Below the pieces are notes generated by a model that worked only from the letters and a program-made list of their open reading frames with translations, searched no databases and had not been told where the DNA came from. From contig JAXGMN010000021.1 in the NCBI GenBank assembly GCA_040768665.1, positions 169,810-233,809 of the forward strand: a DNA stretch of 64,000 nucleotides, written 5' to 3'. How positions within the stretch are numbered: the stretch's first letter is position 1; each line of letters begins with the position of its first letter. Both the position numbers and the translations under genes were made by a program. Source of the stretch: JABWBD01 sp040768665. GTDB taxonomy: Bacteria; Planctomycetota; Planctomycetia; Pirellulales; Thermoguttaceae. Below are positions 25,031 to 34,975 of the stretch, in pieces.

Positions 25031-26411
25031 GCATGACCAGGCCGACCAGGCTGATCGGCAGGAGGACCAACACGACCAGGGGGTGTAGCAGAATTCCATC
25101 CCAAGGATCGGGCTGCTTGATGTCCAGTCCGCCATACGTCTGCTCGGCAGCGCCCGCGACGGGATCGGTCGACTGAGAGGCCTGCGGCGGAGCGTCTGCC
25201 ACCTCGTGGACGAGTTCGGCGAGGTCGGGAAAACTGTACTGGGTTTCTTTCCAGTCGCCTTCCTGCTGCTGGGCCGGCTTACCAGTACCGCGCGGCTGCA
25301 ATCGTCCGGCCGAACCGGATGGGCCGGAGCCGTCGGGCCGAAGCGGGGCGTTGGCAAGACCCATGGGGATCGGCGTGAGCGATCCCGTCCAGGGCCACAA
25401 CCGCACCTTCACCTCCGCCGCGGAACTGACCCGCTCGCGCGGATCCTTGGCCATCATGTCGGCAATGACTTCGACGAACTCGGCGCTGAGCGTGGGATTC
25501 AACCGGCGGGGATCCAGCGGGCGAACCTCGCAATGGGCGCGGGCCTTGTCCGCCGTGGAGCCGCCGGGAAAGGGGACCTTGCCAGTGACCGCGTAGTAGA
25601 GCGTGCAGCCGAGGGAATAGATGTCCCAGCACGGTGTAGGACTGCCCGGATACTTGATATGATCGGGTGAGACGTAGTCGGCCGTGCCCACGATCCGACC
25701 GAACCGCGGATCGCTCTCCTTGTCGGTGTCCAGGGGGCCGGCCAGTCCCAGGTCTGAGAGCTTGGCATGGCCGTCAAGCGTCACCAGGACGTTTCCCGGC
25801 TTGACGTCGCGGTGGATCAGCCCTGCCTCGTGGGCGTGTTGCAGGCCGGCGGCTACCTGCACCGTGATGCCCGCTGCCTGCTGCATGGAAAGCGGGCCTT
25901 GGGTTCGCACCAGCTTTCTCAGATCCGCACCGGGCACGTATTCAACAACCAGGTAATAAACGTTGCCGTCCTCGCCCGCGTCGAAAGCACGGACCAGGTT
26001 CTCATGATCGAGCCGAGCCTGGGCGCGGATCTCGCGGGTGAAATTGGCGACGGCCTCGGGAGTGGACTTGCTCTGGGGAAGAACCTTGATGGCGACGATT
26101 CGTCCGAGGACGCTGTGTTCGCCCTTGAAGACCTGTCCCATGCCGCCTTGACCGATCGAATCGATGATCCAATAGGGGCCGAGATTGAACTTGGTCCGTC
26201 CCGCCAGGAGTTGGACCGATTGCCAGCGGTTCAGAAGCCCCATCCCGACGACCTGCTCGGCGAGCTCCTGGTCTCGCTCGGATGCTTCCGCGCCGATGGG
26301 AAAGTAAGCGGGCCACCGCAGCAGTGCGCGGGCCTCATCGAGCTGCTCGCGCGTGAGCAACCCGCTGGCCAGCGCGCATCGTTCAAAAGGCGTGCCCTGC
26401 GGCGTTTTCAT
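24999..26411 (-). CDS. Serine/threonine protein kinase with C-terminal membrane anchor
   Basis: 470 residues from the ATG at 26411 (a GTG at 26432 is possible). An ~80-residue N-terminal helical region (FERCALASGLLTREQLDEAR) precedes the kinase domain: Gly-loop IGQGGMGQVF (86-95), Lys109 (VAIKVL), catalytic HRDVKPGN (200-207), SDLGL in place of DFG (219-223), and YSLGCTLYYAVTGKVPFPGG. A single membrane helix closes the protein (LLHPLVVLVLLPISLVGLVM). Kinases of this build are numerous in planctomycetes. The overlap with the CvpA-like 3' end means convergent transcripts. Confidence 0.92.
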   Translation of the reverse strand: MKTPQGTPFERCALASGLLTREQLDEARALLRWPAYFPIGAEASERDQELAEQVVGMGLLNRWQSVQLLAGRTKFNLGPYWIIDSIGQGGMGQVFKGEHSVLGRIVAIKVLPQSKSTPEAVANFTREIRAQARLDHENLVRAFDAGEDGNVYYLVVEYVPGADLRKLVRTQGPLSMQQAAGITVQVAAGLQHAHEAGLIHRDVKPGNVLVTLDGHAKLSDLGLAGPLDTDKESDPRFGRIVGTADYVSPDHIKYPGSPTPCWDIYSLGCTLYYAVTGKVPFPGGSTADKARAHCEVRPLDPRRLNPTLSAEFVEVIADMMAKDPRERVSSAAEVKVRLWPWTGSLTPIPMGLANAPLRPDGSGPSGSAGRLQPRGTGKPAQQQEGDWKETQYSFPDLAELVHEVADAPPQASQSTDPVAGAAEQTYGGLDIKQPDPWDGILLHPLVVLVLLPISLVGLVMLIWWLLHLPG

Positions 26412-26511
26412 CGGTCGCGGGTCCCCGGCCACGACGGCCTGTGAAGAAGTAGAGTCAACCCTATTGCTACGTTAACTCTAGCCTTCCCGTGCGCCAAGGT
26501 GGCCCGCAGCT

Positions 26512-26538
26512 CCAGGTCCCGCTCGGCAAGCGGGACCT
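26512..26538. repeat. Short palindrome AGGTCCCGCTCGGCAAGCGG, copy 1
   Basis: AGGTCCCGCT pairs with AGCGGGACCT around the loop CGGCA. A 26-base core identical to 46130-46155. It lies in the gap between the kinase and pseudouridine synthase genes. Confidence 0.85.
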
Positions 26539-26546
26539 ACTCGTTT

Positions 26547-27236
26547 TCAGGGGATGCGGGGAAGATAGCTGGCCCAGGAAGGCGGCAGGGGGGCTTCTAA
26601 ACAGACCGGTTCACCGCTGATGGGATGGGCAACGACCAGCCGGCGCGCGTGCAGCGCGAGGCCGGCAGGAAACGCTCGCCGACTGCCATACTTCCGATCT
26701 CCCAAGACCGGATGACCGTGGTGCGACATCTGGAGACGGATCTGGTGTTTCCGGCCGGTGTCGAGCGTGATTTCGACCAGCGAGAGATCGCGGAGCAAGT
26801 GCAGCACCCGGTAGCTCAGCCGCGCTTGTTTTGCGGTCGGCACTCCGCTGCCGACAATGTGCATCCGCCGGTGCCTTTTGTCCTGGTCGAGCCAATCGAC
26901 CCAGTCACCGGTCTTTGGGCGGAGAGATCCCTCGGCGAGGGCCCAGTAGACTTTGTCGACCGATCGCGTGCGAAATTGCTCCGTCAGCCGGCGGGCCGCT
27001 TTCGACGTCCGCGCGAACAGGACGACCCCGGTCACAGGGGCATCCAATCGGCTGACGACGCCGAGATAGACGTTGCCCGGCTTTTGATATTTCCGCTTGA
27101 TATACTCTTTTGCCAGCGTCAGCAGCGAGGCCTTATCTTCCGCCACTCCCATCGTAGCAAGCCCAGCCGGTTTCATGACGGCGAGCAGGTGGTTGTCTTC
27201 GAGGATGACTTGGAGTGGAGGCAGCGGCGGGGGCAT
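26547..27236 (-). CDS. RluA-family pseudouridine synthase
   Basis: 229 residues. It isomerises specific uridines in rRNA or tRNA. The catalytic segment is SRLDAPVTGVVLFARTSKAA, with Asp65 the nucleophile; the usual leading His is Ser here. LEDNHLLAVMKPAGLATMGV at the start, the Lys/Tyr region DKVYWALAEG and the C-terminal TGRKHQIRLQMSHHGHPVLG all match the family. There is no S4 domain. The start at 27236 was chosen because homology begins at the LEDNHLLAV segment. Confidence 0.9.
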   Translation of the reverse strand: MPPPLPPLQVILEDNHLLAVMKPAGLATMGVAEDKASLLTLAKEYIKRKYQKPGNVYLGVVSRLDAPVTGVVLFARTSKAARRLTEQFRTRSVDKVYWALAEGSLRPKTGDWVDWLDQDKRHRRMHIVGSGVPTAKQARLSYRVLHLLRDLSLVEITLDTGRKHQIRLQMSHHGHPVLGDRKYGSRRAFPAGLALHARRLVVAHPISGEPVCLEAPLPPSWASYLPRIP

Positions 27237-27369
27237 GGGGGACGAAGGCTGGAGGGATGGAATACTGAAAAATCGGAGTGATGGAGTATGATATTCTAGA
27301 ATTTCAACGTTCCAGGGTTCCAGTACTCCATGATTGATTCCGCACTCCTCTACCCTTGATCGCCGATCC

Positions 27370-27966
27370 ATGTCGCATCCACTCTGCCAGCCGCGATTGA
27401 TTCTCGCCAGCCGCTCACTACGACGGCAGCAACTCTTGACGGCAGCCGGCTACCGATTCGAAGTCCGACCTTCCAGCGAGACGGCCGAATGCGGGATCTC
27501 AAGCCGCGAAAATCCCGCACAGATGGTTGCCAGGCTTGCCTACCAAAAGGCCGCGGACGTGGCGCCATCGGTAGGGAACGGCCTGATCCTCGCATGCGAC
27601 ACGGTCGCGGAGCACGAAGGTCAGATCCTCGGCAAGCCCACCGATCTGGACCAAGCGCGAAGAATGCTTGGGACACTTCGTGGGCGGGAACACCGCGTGT
27701 TCAGTGGAGTATGCCTTTGGGACGTGGCAAGCGGTCGTCGTCGCGTTGAAGTCGATATCACTCGGCTGCGTATGGATCCGCTCAGCGACGAAGCAATCGA
27801 ATCGTATCTTGCCACAGGGCAATGGGAGGGGAAGGCCGGCGCATTCGGCTACCAGGACCGACTCGGCTGGGTACACGTGCTCGAAGGGAGCGAGTCGAAC
27901 GTCGTCGGTTTGCCGATGGAATTGCTCAGCCGAATGCTCGAAGACTTCTGCTCGAGCGATCGGTAG
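27370..27966 (+). CDS. Maf-family nucleotide pyrophosphatase
   Basis: 198 residues, normal length. It starts with the family signature ILASRSLRRQQLLTAAGYRF, has the catalytic Asp77 (LILACDTVAEHEGQILGKPT), RMLGTLRGREHRVFSGVCLW, and the C-terminal GKAGAFGYQDR stretch. Maf proteins hydrolyse non-canonical or methylated nucleoside triphosphates to monophosphates. The substrate subgroup cannot be fixed by eye. Divergent from the pseudouridine synthase, so the two share the ~130-bp promoter region. Confidence 0.9.
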   Translation: MSHPLCQPRLILASRSLRRQQLLTAAGYRFEVRPSSETAECGISSRENPAQMVARLAYQKAADVAPSVGNGLILACDTVAEHEGQILGKPTDLDQARRMLGTLRGREHRVFSGVCLWDVASGRRRVEVDITRLRMDPLSDEAIESYLATGQWEGKAGAFGYQDRLGWVHVLEGSESNVVGLPMELLSRMLEDFCSSDR

Positions 27967-28006
27967 AGACATCGGCATTGGAAACAGGACCACCCACCGT
28001 TAGACT

Positions 28007-28115
28007 GGGCTGATAAAAACGGGGACTGGCTCCGCAACATCTTGTGTGGTCGCTCTGGCTAAACCGCTATTAGTTGCGGTGCCTGTCCCCGTTTTTATCA
28101 AGTTTTTATCAGCCC
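28007..28115. repeat. 109-bp palindromic repeat, copy 2 of an identical pair
   Basis: Identical in all 109 bases to 14126-14234. The flanks differ, so the copied unit is sharply bounded by GGGCTGATAAAAAC and TTTTTATCAGCCC. It lies between maf and the HU gene without damaging either. Confidence 0.9.
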
Positions 28116-28221
28116 ACTGTTGGGCCGGCGGCGAAACAACAATAGCACAACCGCTCGACGGGGGCACCGGGCCATCGTCGAGCGGTCAGCAGGGTGTCTG
28201 GTAGGCTTTTCTGCGCCGGGC

Positions 28222-28554
28222 CTACTTGATCATGTCCTTGAGATTCTTCAAGGCACGAACGCGGACTTTGTTGGTGGCGGGCTTCGCCGGCACGTCGCGG
28301 ATCTCGCCCGTAAAGGGGTTCTTCACACCCTTCTGGGCCGGCTTGGCCGGGACCTTTTTCTTCTCGATCTTCACCAGACCGGGAATCGCGAACACACCGG
28401 GGCCACGGCCGGTGATGTTCTTCTTGATTTCCTCGCCCAGGGCGTCAAATACCGCAGTCACATCCTTCTTCGACAGTCCGGTCGAGTCGGCAATGCTGTT
28501 GACGATCTGGGTTTTCGTGGGGGCCTTTTTGGGGGCTGCAGCAGCTTTCGCCAT
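28222..28554 (-). CDS. HU-family DNA-binding protein
   Basis: 110 residues. A short basic Ala/Lys-rich leader (MAKAAAAPKKAPTKTQI) precedes the HU fold (IADSTGLSKKDVTAVFDALG ... GVFAIPGLVKIEKKKVPAKP ... GVKNPFTGEI). The DNA-intercalating arm reads NPFTGE rather than the canonical RNPxTG. HU-type dimers bend and compact DNA. ACGGAGGG lies before the ATG. The Lys/Ala/Pro content is higher than in enteric HU. Confidence 0.92.
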   Translation of the reverse strand: MAKAAAAPKKAPTKTQIVNSIADSTGLSKKDVTAVFDALGEEIKKNITGRGPGVFAIPGLVKIEKKKVPAKPAQKGVKNPFTGEIRDVPAKPATNKVRVRALKNLKDMIK

Positions 28555-28725
28555 AGAACGCTACCCTCCGTGCATGGGAGCTTTGGGTGAAAAAAAACCG
28601 TCCGTCCGTCACACAGGACGCGATGATTAGAAACGGTTTATCGAAAAAAGCAACCCGGAAATCCCCCGAAACCCCGAAAAATAAGGCAAATTCTGCCGAT
28701 GGCCGCCCTTTTCCTGCCGCTTTTA

Positions 28726-28767
28726 CGGGGTTTTGAGGGTGCTAGCAGCAGGAAACCCCGTTTTTTT
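28726..28767 (+). terminator. Terminator-like hairpin with T7 tract, no obvious gene
   Basis: CGGGGTTT (28726-28733) pairs with AAACCCCG (28753-28760), followed by seven T. No plus-strand gene precedes it closely, so it may end an unseen small RNA or be part of the HU upstream region. The rest of 28555-29133 shows no gene. Confidence 0.4.
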
Positions 28768-29133
28768 CGGCCAATTCGCCGCTGCCGATTGCACGGCGGA
28801 AGTCGTCTGACGGGCTGACGGCTTACTTTTCTTGTCAATATCGTGTTGGTCTTCTAAGATTTTGACATTCAACTTCATCTTCTTGCTTTACTTAGACTTG
28901 TCCCGCCCCCTTTTGCAGCCAGTCGATTCATCCACTGGATTCGGCCACTGAATCTGTGCCAGAATGTGGAAGAGGGACCACGACGTACCGCCAAAGCGCG
29001 AAGCAGTGTTGGCACACCATTCGCTGGCAAGTCTCTGGACTCGGGGGTGGCCGAGTGCCGCGTTGACACGCGTGCGGCACCCGGAGAACCGGGACGCGGC
29101 TGAATTGAAGTCCAATCCTCAGGAGAGTTTATT

Positions 29134-32100
29134 ATGGAGCCAGGGAGGCGAAGCGGGCCGCAGTCCAACAGTGGGCGTACAGGCCGAGCCGCTCGGCCGG
29201 CGATGAGCAGCACCAGGCGGGCTGCCCGGGCTCTTCGGGTCGGGGTATCGCGGGGAGTCGTCTGTGGGCTGGTGTTTGGGCTGGCCATGCTTCATTCGCA
29301 GGCAGCCCATGCTCAGAACCCTGTCGGTCGTCCAGGTGTTGTCCCGGTGTTGCCGGGGGACGAGAACCGGCAGGCCGAGACGTCGCTGGATCACTTATTT
29401 AAGCCGGCGGAGAGGACATCTCTGTTACGGCTATCCGACGCGAAACAACTGCTCGGTCAGCAGCGCTATGCCGAAGCCGTCCGTCTGCTGGGTGCGATTC
29501 TCAACGACGAGGAGGACTATTTCTTTCAGCCCGACCGCGACAGTTCCGTGCATCGCAGCCTGAAGGCGGAGGCGCTCAGGCTGCTGGGCGAGATGCCTCG
29601 GCAGGGTCGGGAGTTGTACGAATTGCAGTATGGGGCCCGCGCCCAGCGAGAACTGGTCGAGGCGGCCAAGGCCGGCGACGCCGCCGGGCTGGCCGAGGTG
29701 TCGCGTCGGTTCTTCCACACGCGCGCCGGGTACGAGGCGACGTTTCTGTTGGGGCTTCATTACCTTGACCACGCTTCCCCGTTGGCGGGCGCCCTGACAT
29801 TGCGCCGTCTCCACGAAGCATCGCTGGACGCCGACCAGTTCGAGCCAACGCTCTCGCTGGCAATGGCGACGTGCTGGATGCGCGCCGGAATGCACGATAA
29901 CGCTCGCCGGGTATTGGAAGAGCTGCAGCACGATCACCCGGAGGCGAAGGTCGAAATCGCGGGCAAAGAGCTCCCGCTATTTGCCCGCGAGGCAGACGGC
30001 CTGGAATGGCTGATCGCGCTGGTCGGCTCGCGGCCCGATGGCGGCAACGCCCGCGCCGAGCAATGGGCGATGTTCGGTGGGAATCCTGCGCGGAATGCCG
30101 CCGCGTATGGCAGCGGCCCGCTTCTGAGCATGCGGTGGCAGGTTCCCACGTACGACAGCCCTTATCTGGAGGTCATGCTCGATCAGATCCAGGAGAATCA
30201 TCGTCAGCGCAACCAGGAGTACCAGTTTCTTCCGTCGCTGCACCCGCTCGTGGTCAGCGACGTGGTGCTGATGCGGACGGCGAAAAATCTGCTGGCGGTC
30301 GACTTTCCGACAGGCAAGCGGATCTGGGAGGTTCCCGTCGAGGATCCGTTCGAAGCGATCATGGAGCTCTCGTCGGAGTCTTCCCTGCGCCCGGCGCAGG
30401 AGATGCAGGTGCCGCTGGGGCTGGAGACGCGCTTGTGGAGCGATGCCACGTACGGGACATTGAGCAGCGACGGGCAACTCGTCTTCGCCGTCGAAGATCT
30501 CGATTTGGACTTCGTGGCCTCGGGTTCGCGTCATTTGATCGTCAATGGGCAGCGGGTCGTCCGTTCTTCAGCTCCGAGGCCCTACAACCGGCTGGCGGCG
30601 TACGATATCCGAACCGGCAAACTGAAGTGGCATGTCGGCGGATCGCGATCGGAATTCAACCTGCCCGAGGCGGGCACGTTTTTCCTCGGCCCGCCGTTGC
30701 CGCTGATGGACGAACTGTACGTGCTCGGCGAAGCCAAGGGAGAGATCCGCTTGATCGCCCTCGGCGCGGGTAGCGGCAAGGTGCTCTGGTCGCAGCAACT
30801 GGCAGTGGTCGATGAAGATATCCTGAACGATCCGCTCCGCCGTATGGGCGGCGCATCACCCTCCTACTCGGACGGCGTGCTCGTCTGCCCCACGGCCAAC
30901 CAGTCCGTGGTGGCCGTGGAACTCGCGACGAGATCGCTGTTGTGGGGCTATGCCTACGAGGAAGAGCAGTCGATCAATCAGCGGATGATGTTCTTCGGGG
31001 CGCATCCGATGATGACGGCCAGTTCCGGAGGCCGCTGGTCCGACGCCACGGCGACGATCGCCGACGGACGCGTGCTTGTCACTCCGCCGGATTCGAACCA
31101 GATTCATTGTTTGAGCCTGATCGACGGCAGGCAGCTTTGGAAGGAGCATCGCCAGGACGACATGTATCTCGCCTGCGTGCACGAGGGCAAGGCGATCCTG
31201 GTGGGGCGGACGCAAGTGCGGGCGCTGAAAATGGACGACGGTCAGCCCGCCTGGAACGGCGCGGCCGTTTCGCTCCCGTCGGGGGCGACTCCCAGCGGCC
31301 GCGGTTTTCGCGGGGAAGATCGGTACTTTTTGCCGATGAGTTCCGCGGAGGTGCTCGCGGTGGACTTGAACCGCGGCAAGGTCGAGCACACGTTCAAGGC
31401 TCGGGGGGGCACGGTGCCGGGAAATCTCATTTGTTACCGCGGGCACGTGGTTTCGCAGCGAGCCGACGCGGTCGAAGCGTTTTACCAGCTCGACGCCCTG
31501 CGGGAGCAGGTGGAGAAGCGGCTGGCCGAAAATCCCAAGGACGCGGAAGCGCTTTCGCTTCGCGGCGAGATCCTCTGGGACGAAGGTCGATTGGGCGACG
31601 CGGTCACGGCGTTTCGGCAGTCGTTCGAACTGGTTCCCGACCCGCGGAGCCGCGATCTGCTCCGCGAGGCGTTGTTTGACGGGCTCCGCAGCGGCTTTGC
31701 CGAGTATCGCAACCGGAAGGAAGAGATCCTGGGGCTCCTCGAGGAACCCCATCACCGCGCCACGTATCTGCGGCTCATGGCAAGCGGGTGCAAGGCCGCG
31801 GGAGAACTGTCCGAAGCGCTGGATTACTATGCCGAGCTCATCGAAACGGACAGGCAGCACCCGGGGCTGGAGGCGGTCGACAAGTCGCTGCTGGTCCGCC
31901 GCGACCGGTGGATTCGCATCGAGTTGGCATCGCTTCGACAGGACGCTCCGGCCGACGCACAGGCCAAGTTGGATCAATTGATCAAGACGCATTGGGATTC
32001 CGTGCGGGAATCCGGGAGCACCGAGGAGTTGCGGCGCTTTCTTGCCTACTTCGGCGGCCAGCCGCCGGCCGAAGAGGCGAGGCGGCGGTTACTCGAGCAG

Positions 32101-33882
32101 CTTGTCGAGCAGGGCAAGCTCCTGGAGGTGGAACTGCTTCTGTCGAGCCGGCCGCAGCCGGGCGACGCGACAGGCGAGGCCGCCGCCGTGGCCGAACTTG
32201 CCGAGTTGTTTCGCTCGAAAGGGCGAACCGAGGCGGCGGTTGACTGTTACCGGTTGCTGGGCGGCCGTTTTGCGGAAACGGTCTGCCGTGACGGCAAGGC
32301 CGGTCGGCAGATCGTCGCTTCCCTTCCTGCCGACGATCCGGTCGGGCAGCAGTTGAACGCTGCCGCTGCCTGGCCGACCGGCAAAGTCGAGGTGGAGGCG
32401 GGCAAACACTCGTCGGCAACGTCAAGTTCGTACAACCGTTCGGTGATCACCTACCAGGGAAGCCCGTCGCCCTTCTTTTCGAACGTCGATATCGAACTGC
32501 ACCAGAACCCGCCGGCGCTGGTCGCTCGCGACGGCATGGGGGCGATCCAGTGGCGGATGCCCTTGGACTCGGGCGACCAGGGGCAGTTCGCCCTGAGCGC
32601 CGCGTTCATGCGTGCCGCGGTGCAGGGGCACCTGCTGATCGTCTCGATGGGACAGAAGATCATGGCGATCGACACATTGTCCCGTTCCGAAGGCGGCGCT
32701 TTGAAGGTCCTGTGGAGCCACGACGTCGAGAAACCGGAAGACCCCGCGGCGCCGCTGCCGCTCCGCGCGCAGGCGCAGGTGATACGGATCGGCGGCGGTT
32801 TTGGGCAGTGGCAGATTGCCCGTTCCGCGGAAAACGCGATCATGACGGCCGCGGTCGTCTCCCCGGAACTGCTCTGCTACCAGGAGTATCGCGATCTGGT
32901 TGCGGTCGACCCGGCCAGCGGCGAAAAGCTTTGGGTGCGCCAGGACATCGATCCGGGCAGCACGGTGTTCGGGGATCACGAATACGTGTTTGTGCTTCCG
33001 CAGGGCGAGTCGACCGCCATGGTGCTCCGCGCGGCCGACGGCACGGTCGTGGACAGCCGCTCGCTTCCGGCACAGCGCGAGGCGACGATCGGGCGGAACA
33101 TGCTGGTTGTCGTCGATTTCCCGGATCGGCGTGTCGTGCAGATGATCGACGCCTGGGACGGAAGCCATGCCTGGCCCGCTCGGGAGTTTGCCGGCGAGGC
33201 GCGGATCTGCCTGGTGGATAACGAGGTGGCGGGGGTTCTCGAGCCGAACGGCCGTTTCCTGCTGATCGACCTGGCAGACGGCCGTGCGCTGGTCGATGCC
33301 AAGCTGCCGCCGCAGGAGGACATCTCGGAGATCCATGTCTTTCGATCCCCGGAGCATACGATCCTGGTGACGAATTCCGCGGAAACCACCGCGGGTAACG
33401 TGCGGACCCAGGGCCTGCATCCCGTGGCCAGCGCCCGGATCGTTCGCGGCCGGGTTTGGGGGTTCGACCGCAGCGGCGAACCGCTGTGGCCGGAGCCGGT
33501 CCTGGTCGAGAACCAGCATCTGCCGCTGAGTCAGCCGAGCCGTTTGCCCGTACTGACCTTTGCGTGTATGGTGCAAGAACGGGTGCCCAATGCCCCGACG
33601 CAGACCAAGACGGCCGTTTTGTTCGTCGACAAGCGGACCGGATGGAAGCATGCGGAAGAATTCGACACTCCGACGGGCAGCTTCCATCTTGTGGGCGACG
33701 CGGAGAAGAAGACGGTCGAGATGCAGCTCCAGCGGAACACCGTAACGCTCAAGTTCACGGACCAGCCGTTGCCGCCTCCGGATGAACCGTCGGCAGCCGA
33801 GAAGGTGCCGGGCACCCTTGGCACGGTCTTCAAAGCGATCGGAAGAGCTGCCGAGAAGGCGATCGGTGACATGGGCCGCTAA
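29134..33882 (+). CDS. Large exported PQQ-type beta-propeller protein with TPR-like regions
   Basis: 1582 residues. A signal peptide lies late (about residues 34-60, VCGLVFGLAMLHSQAAHA). It is followed by a helical TPR-like part (about 80-300), a first propeller with PQQ-like blades (about 310-770: LLAVDFPTGKRIWEVP, LAAYDIRTGKLKWHVG, IHCLSLIDGRQLWKEH), a second helical TPR-like stretch (about 780-1080) and a second propeller (about 1090-1480: DLVAVDPASGEKLWVR). Similar giants are common in planctomycetes and probably act as envelope scaffolds; no catalytic residues are evident. CAGGAGAG precedes the ATG. It heads a cluster of same-strand genes to 47 kb. Confidence 0.85.
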   Translation: MEPGRRSGPQSNSGRTGRAARPAMSSTRRAARALRVGVSRGVVCGLVFGLAMLHSQAAHAQNPVGRPGVVPVLPGDENRQAETSLDHLFKPAERTSLLRLSDAKQLLGQQRYAEAVRLLGAILNDEEDYFFQPDRDSSVHRSLKAEALRLLGEMPRQGRELYELQYGARAQRELVEAAKAGDAAGLAEVSRRFFHTRAGYEATFLLGLHYLDHASPLAGALTLRRLHEASLDADQFEPTLSLAMATCWMRAGMHDNARRVLEELQHDHPEAKVEIAGKELPLFAREADGLEWLIALVGSRPDGGNARAEQWAMFGGNPARNAAAYGSGPLLSMRWQVPTYDSPYLEVMLDQIQENHRQRNQEYQFLPSLHPLVVSDVVLMRTAKNLLAVDFPTGKRIWEVPVEDPFEAIMELSSESSLRPAQEMQVPLGLETRLWSDATYGTLSSDGQLVFAVEDLDLDFVASGSRHLIVNGQRVVRSSAPRPYNRLAAYDIRTGKLKWHVGGSRSEFNLPEAGTFFLGPPLPLMDELYVLGEAKGEIRLIALGAGSGKVLWSQQLAVVDEDILNDPLRRMGGASPSYSDGVLVCPTANQSVVAVELATRSLLWGYAYEEEQSINQRMMFFGAHPMMTASSGGRWSDATATIADGRVLVTPPDSNQIHCLSLIDGRQLWKEHRQDDMYLACVHEGKAILVGRTQVRALKMDDGQPAWNGAAVSLPSGATPSGRGFRGEDRYFLPMSSAEVLAVDLNRGKVEHTFKARGGTVPGNLICYRGHVVSQRADAVEAFYQLDALREQVEKRLAENPKDAEALSLRGEILWDEGRLGDAVTAFRQSFELVPDPRSRDLLREALFDGLRSGFAEYRNRKEEILGLLEEPHHRATYLRLMASGCKAAGELSEALDYYAELIETDRQHPGLEAVDKSLLVRRDRWIRIELASLRQDAPADAQAKLDQLIKTHWDSVRESGSTEELRRFLAYFGGQPPAEEARRRLLEQLVEQGKLLEVELLLSSRPQPGDATGEAAAVAELAELFRSKGRTEAAVDCYRLLGGRFAETVCRDGKAGRQIVASLPADDPVGQQLNAAAAWPTGKVEVEAGKHSSATSSSYNRSVITYQGSPSPFFSNVDIELHQNPPALVARDGMGAIQWRMPLDSGDQGQFALSAAFMRAAVQGHLLIVSMGQKIMAIDTLSRSEGGALKVLWSHDVEKPEDPAAPLPLRAQAQVIRIGGGFGQWQIARSAENAIMTAAVVSPELLCYQEYRDLVAVDPASGEKLWVRQDIDPGSTVFGDHEYVFVLPQGESTAMVLRAADGTVVDSRSLPAQREATIGRNMLVVVDFPDRRVVQMIDAWDGSHAWPAREFAGEARICLVDNEVAGVLEPNGRFLLIDLADGRALVDAKLPPQEDISEIHVFRSPEHTILVTNSAETTAGNVRTQGLHPVASARIVRGRVWGFDRSGEPLWPEPVLVENQHLPLSQPSRLPVLTFACMVQERVPNAPTQTKTAVLFVDKRTGWKHAEEFDTPTGSFHLVGDAEKKTVEMQLQRNTVTLKFTDQPLPPPDEPSAAEKVPGTLGTVFKAIGRAAEKAIGDMGR

Positions 33883-33907
33883 CGTGGTGGAGCCGGAGCA
33901 AAACGGA

Positions 33908-34942
33908 ATGTCCAGCAGGCTTGTCGTCATCGTTTTTGGGTATATCGCGGTTTTCGGCACGGTCGCGAACACTGCCGGAGCCGAACCTCGCGATCCGGAG
34001 GCTCAGCGGGTCGTCGCACGCGGGCTCGATTGGCTGGCCGCGCGGCAGTCTCGGCTCGGGCGGTGGACAGCCAACAACGGGCGCTACCCGACTGCGATTA
34101 CCGCAATGGCGGGGATGGCGTTACTCTGTGAGGGATCGACCACAACCCAAGGCAAGTATGCCGACAATGTTCGTCGAGCGGTCGACTACCTGGTGGCGCG
34201 AAGCCGTTTGAACGGTCTTATCGGCGAACCCACCCAGGACGACCGCTACACCTACGGCCACGGCTTTTCGATGCTCTTTCTTTCCCAGGTGCTCGGCGAG
34301 GAAGAAGACGCCGAGCGCCGCGAGCAACTGGTCGAGATTCTCAGCCGGGCGGTCGTGTTTACCGGACGTGCCCAGACCGACGCCGGCGGCTGGGGCTACG
34401 TCAGCGCGAAGGACGGCCAGGGGTTCGACGAGGGATCCACGACCATCACCCAGGTGCAAGGGCTCCGCGGCTGCCGGAATGCCGGTATCCCCGTGCCCAA
34501 AGAGATCGTCGACAAGGCGATCACCTACATCCGCAACTGCTCCTTGGACGGCGGGGCAGGCGGTGTCCAGTACAACTCCAAAGGTGGAGGGGGAAGGCCT
34601 GCCATTTCTGCGGCCGCGATTGCCTGTTTGTACAACGCCGGCGATTACGACAGCCAGTACGTTCCCAAATTGATGGACTATTGTCAGAAGAACCTCTCCA
34701 ACATCTCCAACCAGGGATTCGGGCATTGGCACTACGCCCATTACTACTACTCGCAGGTCCTCTATCGAGAGGGAGGTAAGGAGTGGGCGGACTACCGCAA
34801 AGAGATCGTCGAGCGGCTCCTCCAGGAGGTGAATCCCGACGGATCGTGGAACCAGGGATACATCGGCCCTGTCTACACCACCGCGATCAATCTTACCATC
34901 CTACAATTGGACAATGCGGCGCTGCCGATCTACCAGCGCTGA
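33908..34942 (+). CDS. Exported alpha/alpha-toroid (prenyltransferase/squalene oxidase repeat) protein
   Basis: 344 residues with a signal peptide (MSSRLVVIVFGYIAVFGTVA, cleavage near AGA). The mature part carries repeats of the prenyltransferase/terpene cyclase type: GLDWLAARQSRLGRW, AVDYLVARSR, TDAGGWGYVS, AITYIRNCSLDGGAGGVQYN and EVNPDGSWNQGYIGPVYTTA. No DDxxD or DxDD motif of true cyclases is seen, so it is more likely a structural or binding toroid. It starts 25 bp after the PQQ protein and ends 33 bp before moxR, so it fits one transcription unit. Confidence 0.85.
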   Translation: MSSRLVVIVFGYIAVFGTVANTAGAEPRDPEAQRVVARGLDWLAARQSRLGRWTANNGRYPTAITAMAGMALLCEGSTTTQGKYADNVRRAVDYLVARSRLNGLIGEPTQDDRYTYGHGFSMLFLSQVLGEEEDAERREQLVEILSRAVVFTGRAQTDAGGWGYVSAKDGQGFDEGSTTITQVQGLRGCRNAGIPVPKEIVDKAITYIRNCSLDGGAGGVQYNSKGGGGRPAISAAAIACLYNAGDYDSQYVPKLMDYCQKNLSNISNQGFGHWHYAHYYYSQVLYREGGKEWADYRKEIVERLLQEVNPDGSWNQGYIGPVYTTAINLTILQLDNAALPIYQR

Positions 34943-34975
34943 CAGCGAACCGGGGCACCTCCGAGGGACATCTCC

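Noticed and set aside
33908..34942. Terpene cyclase or squalene-hopene cyclase
   Set aside because: The repeats match the alpha/alpha-toroid fold, but the DxDD and DDxxD catalytic motifs are missing and the protein is exported.
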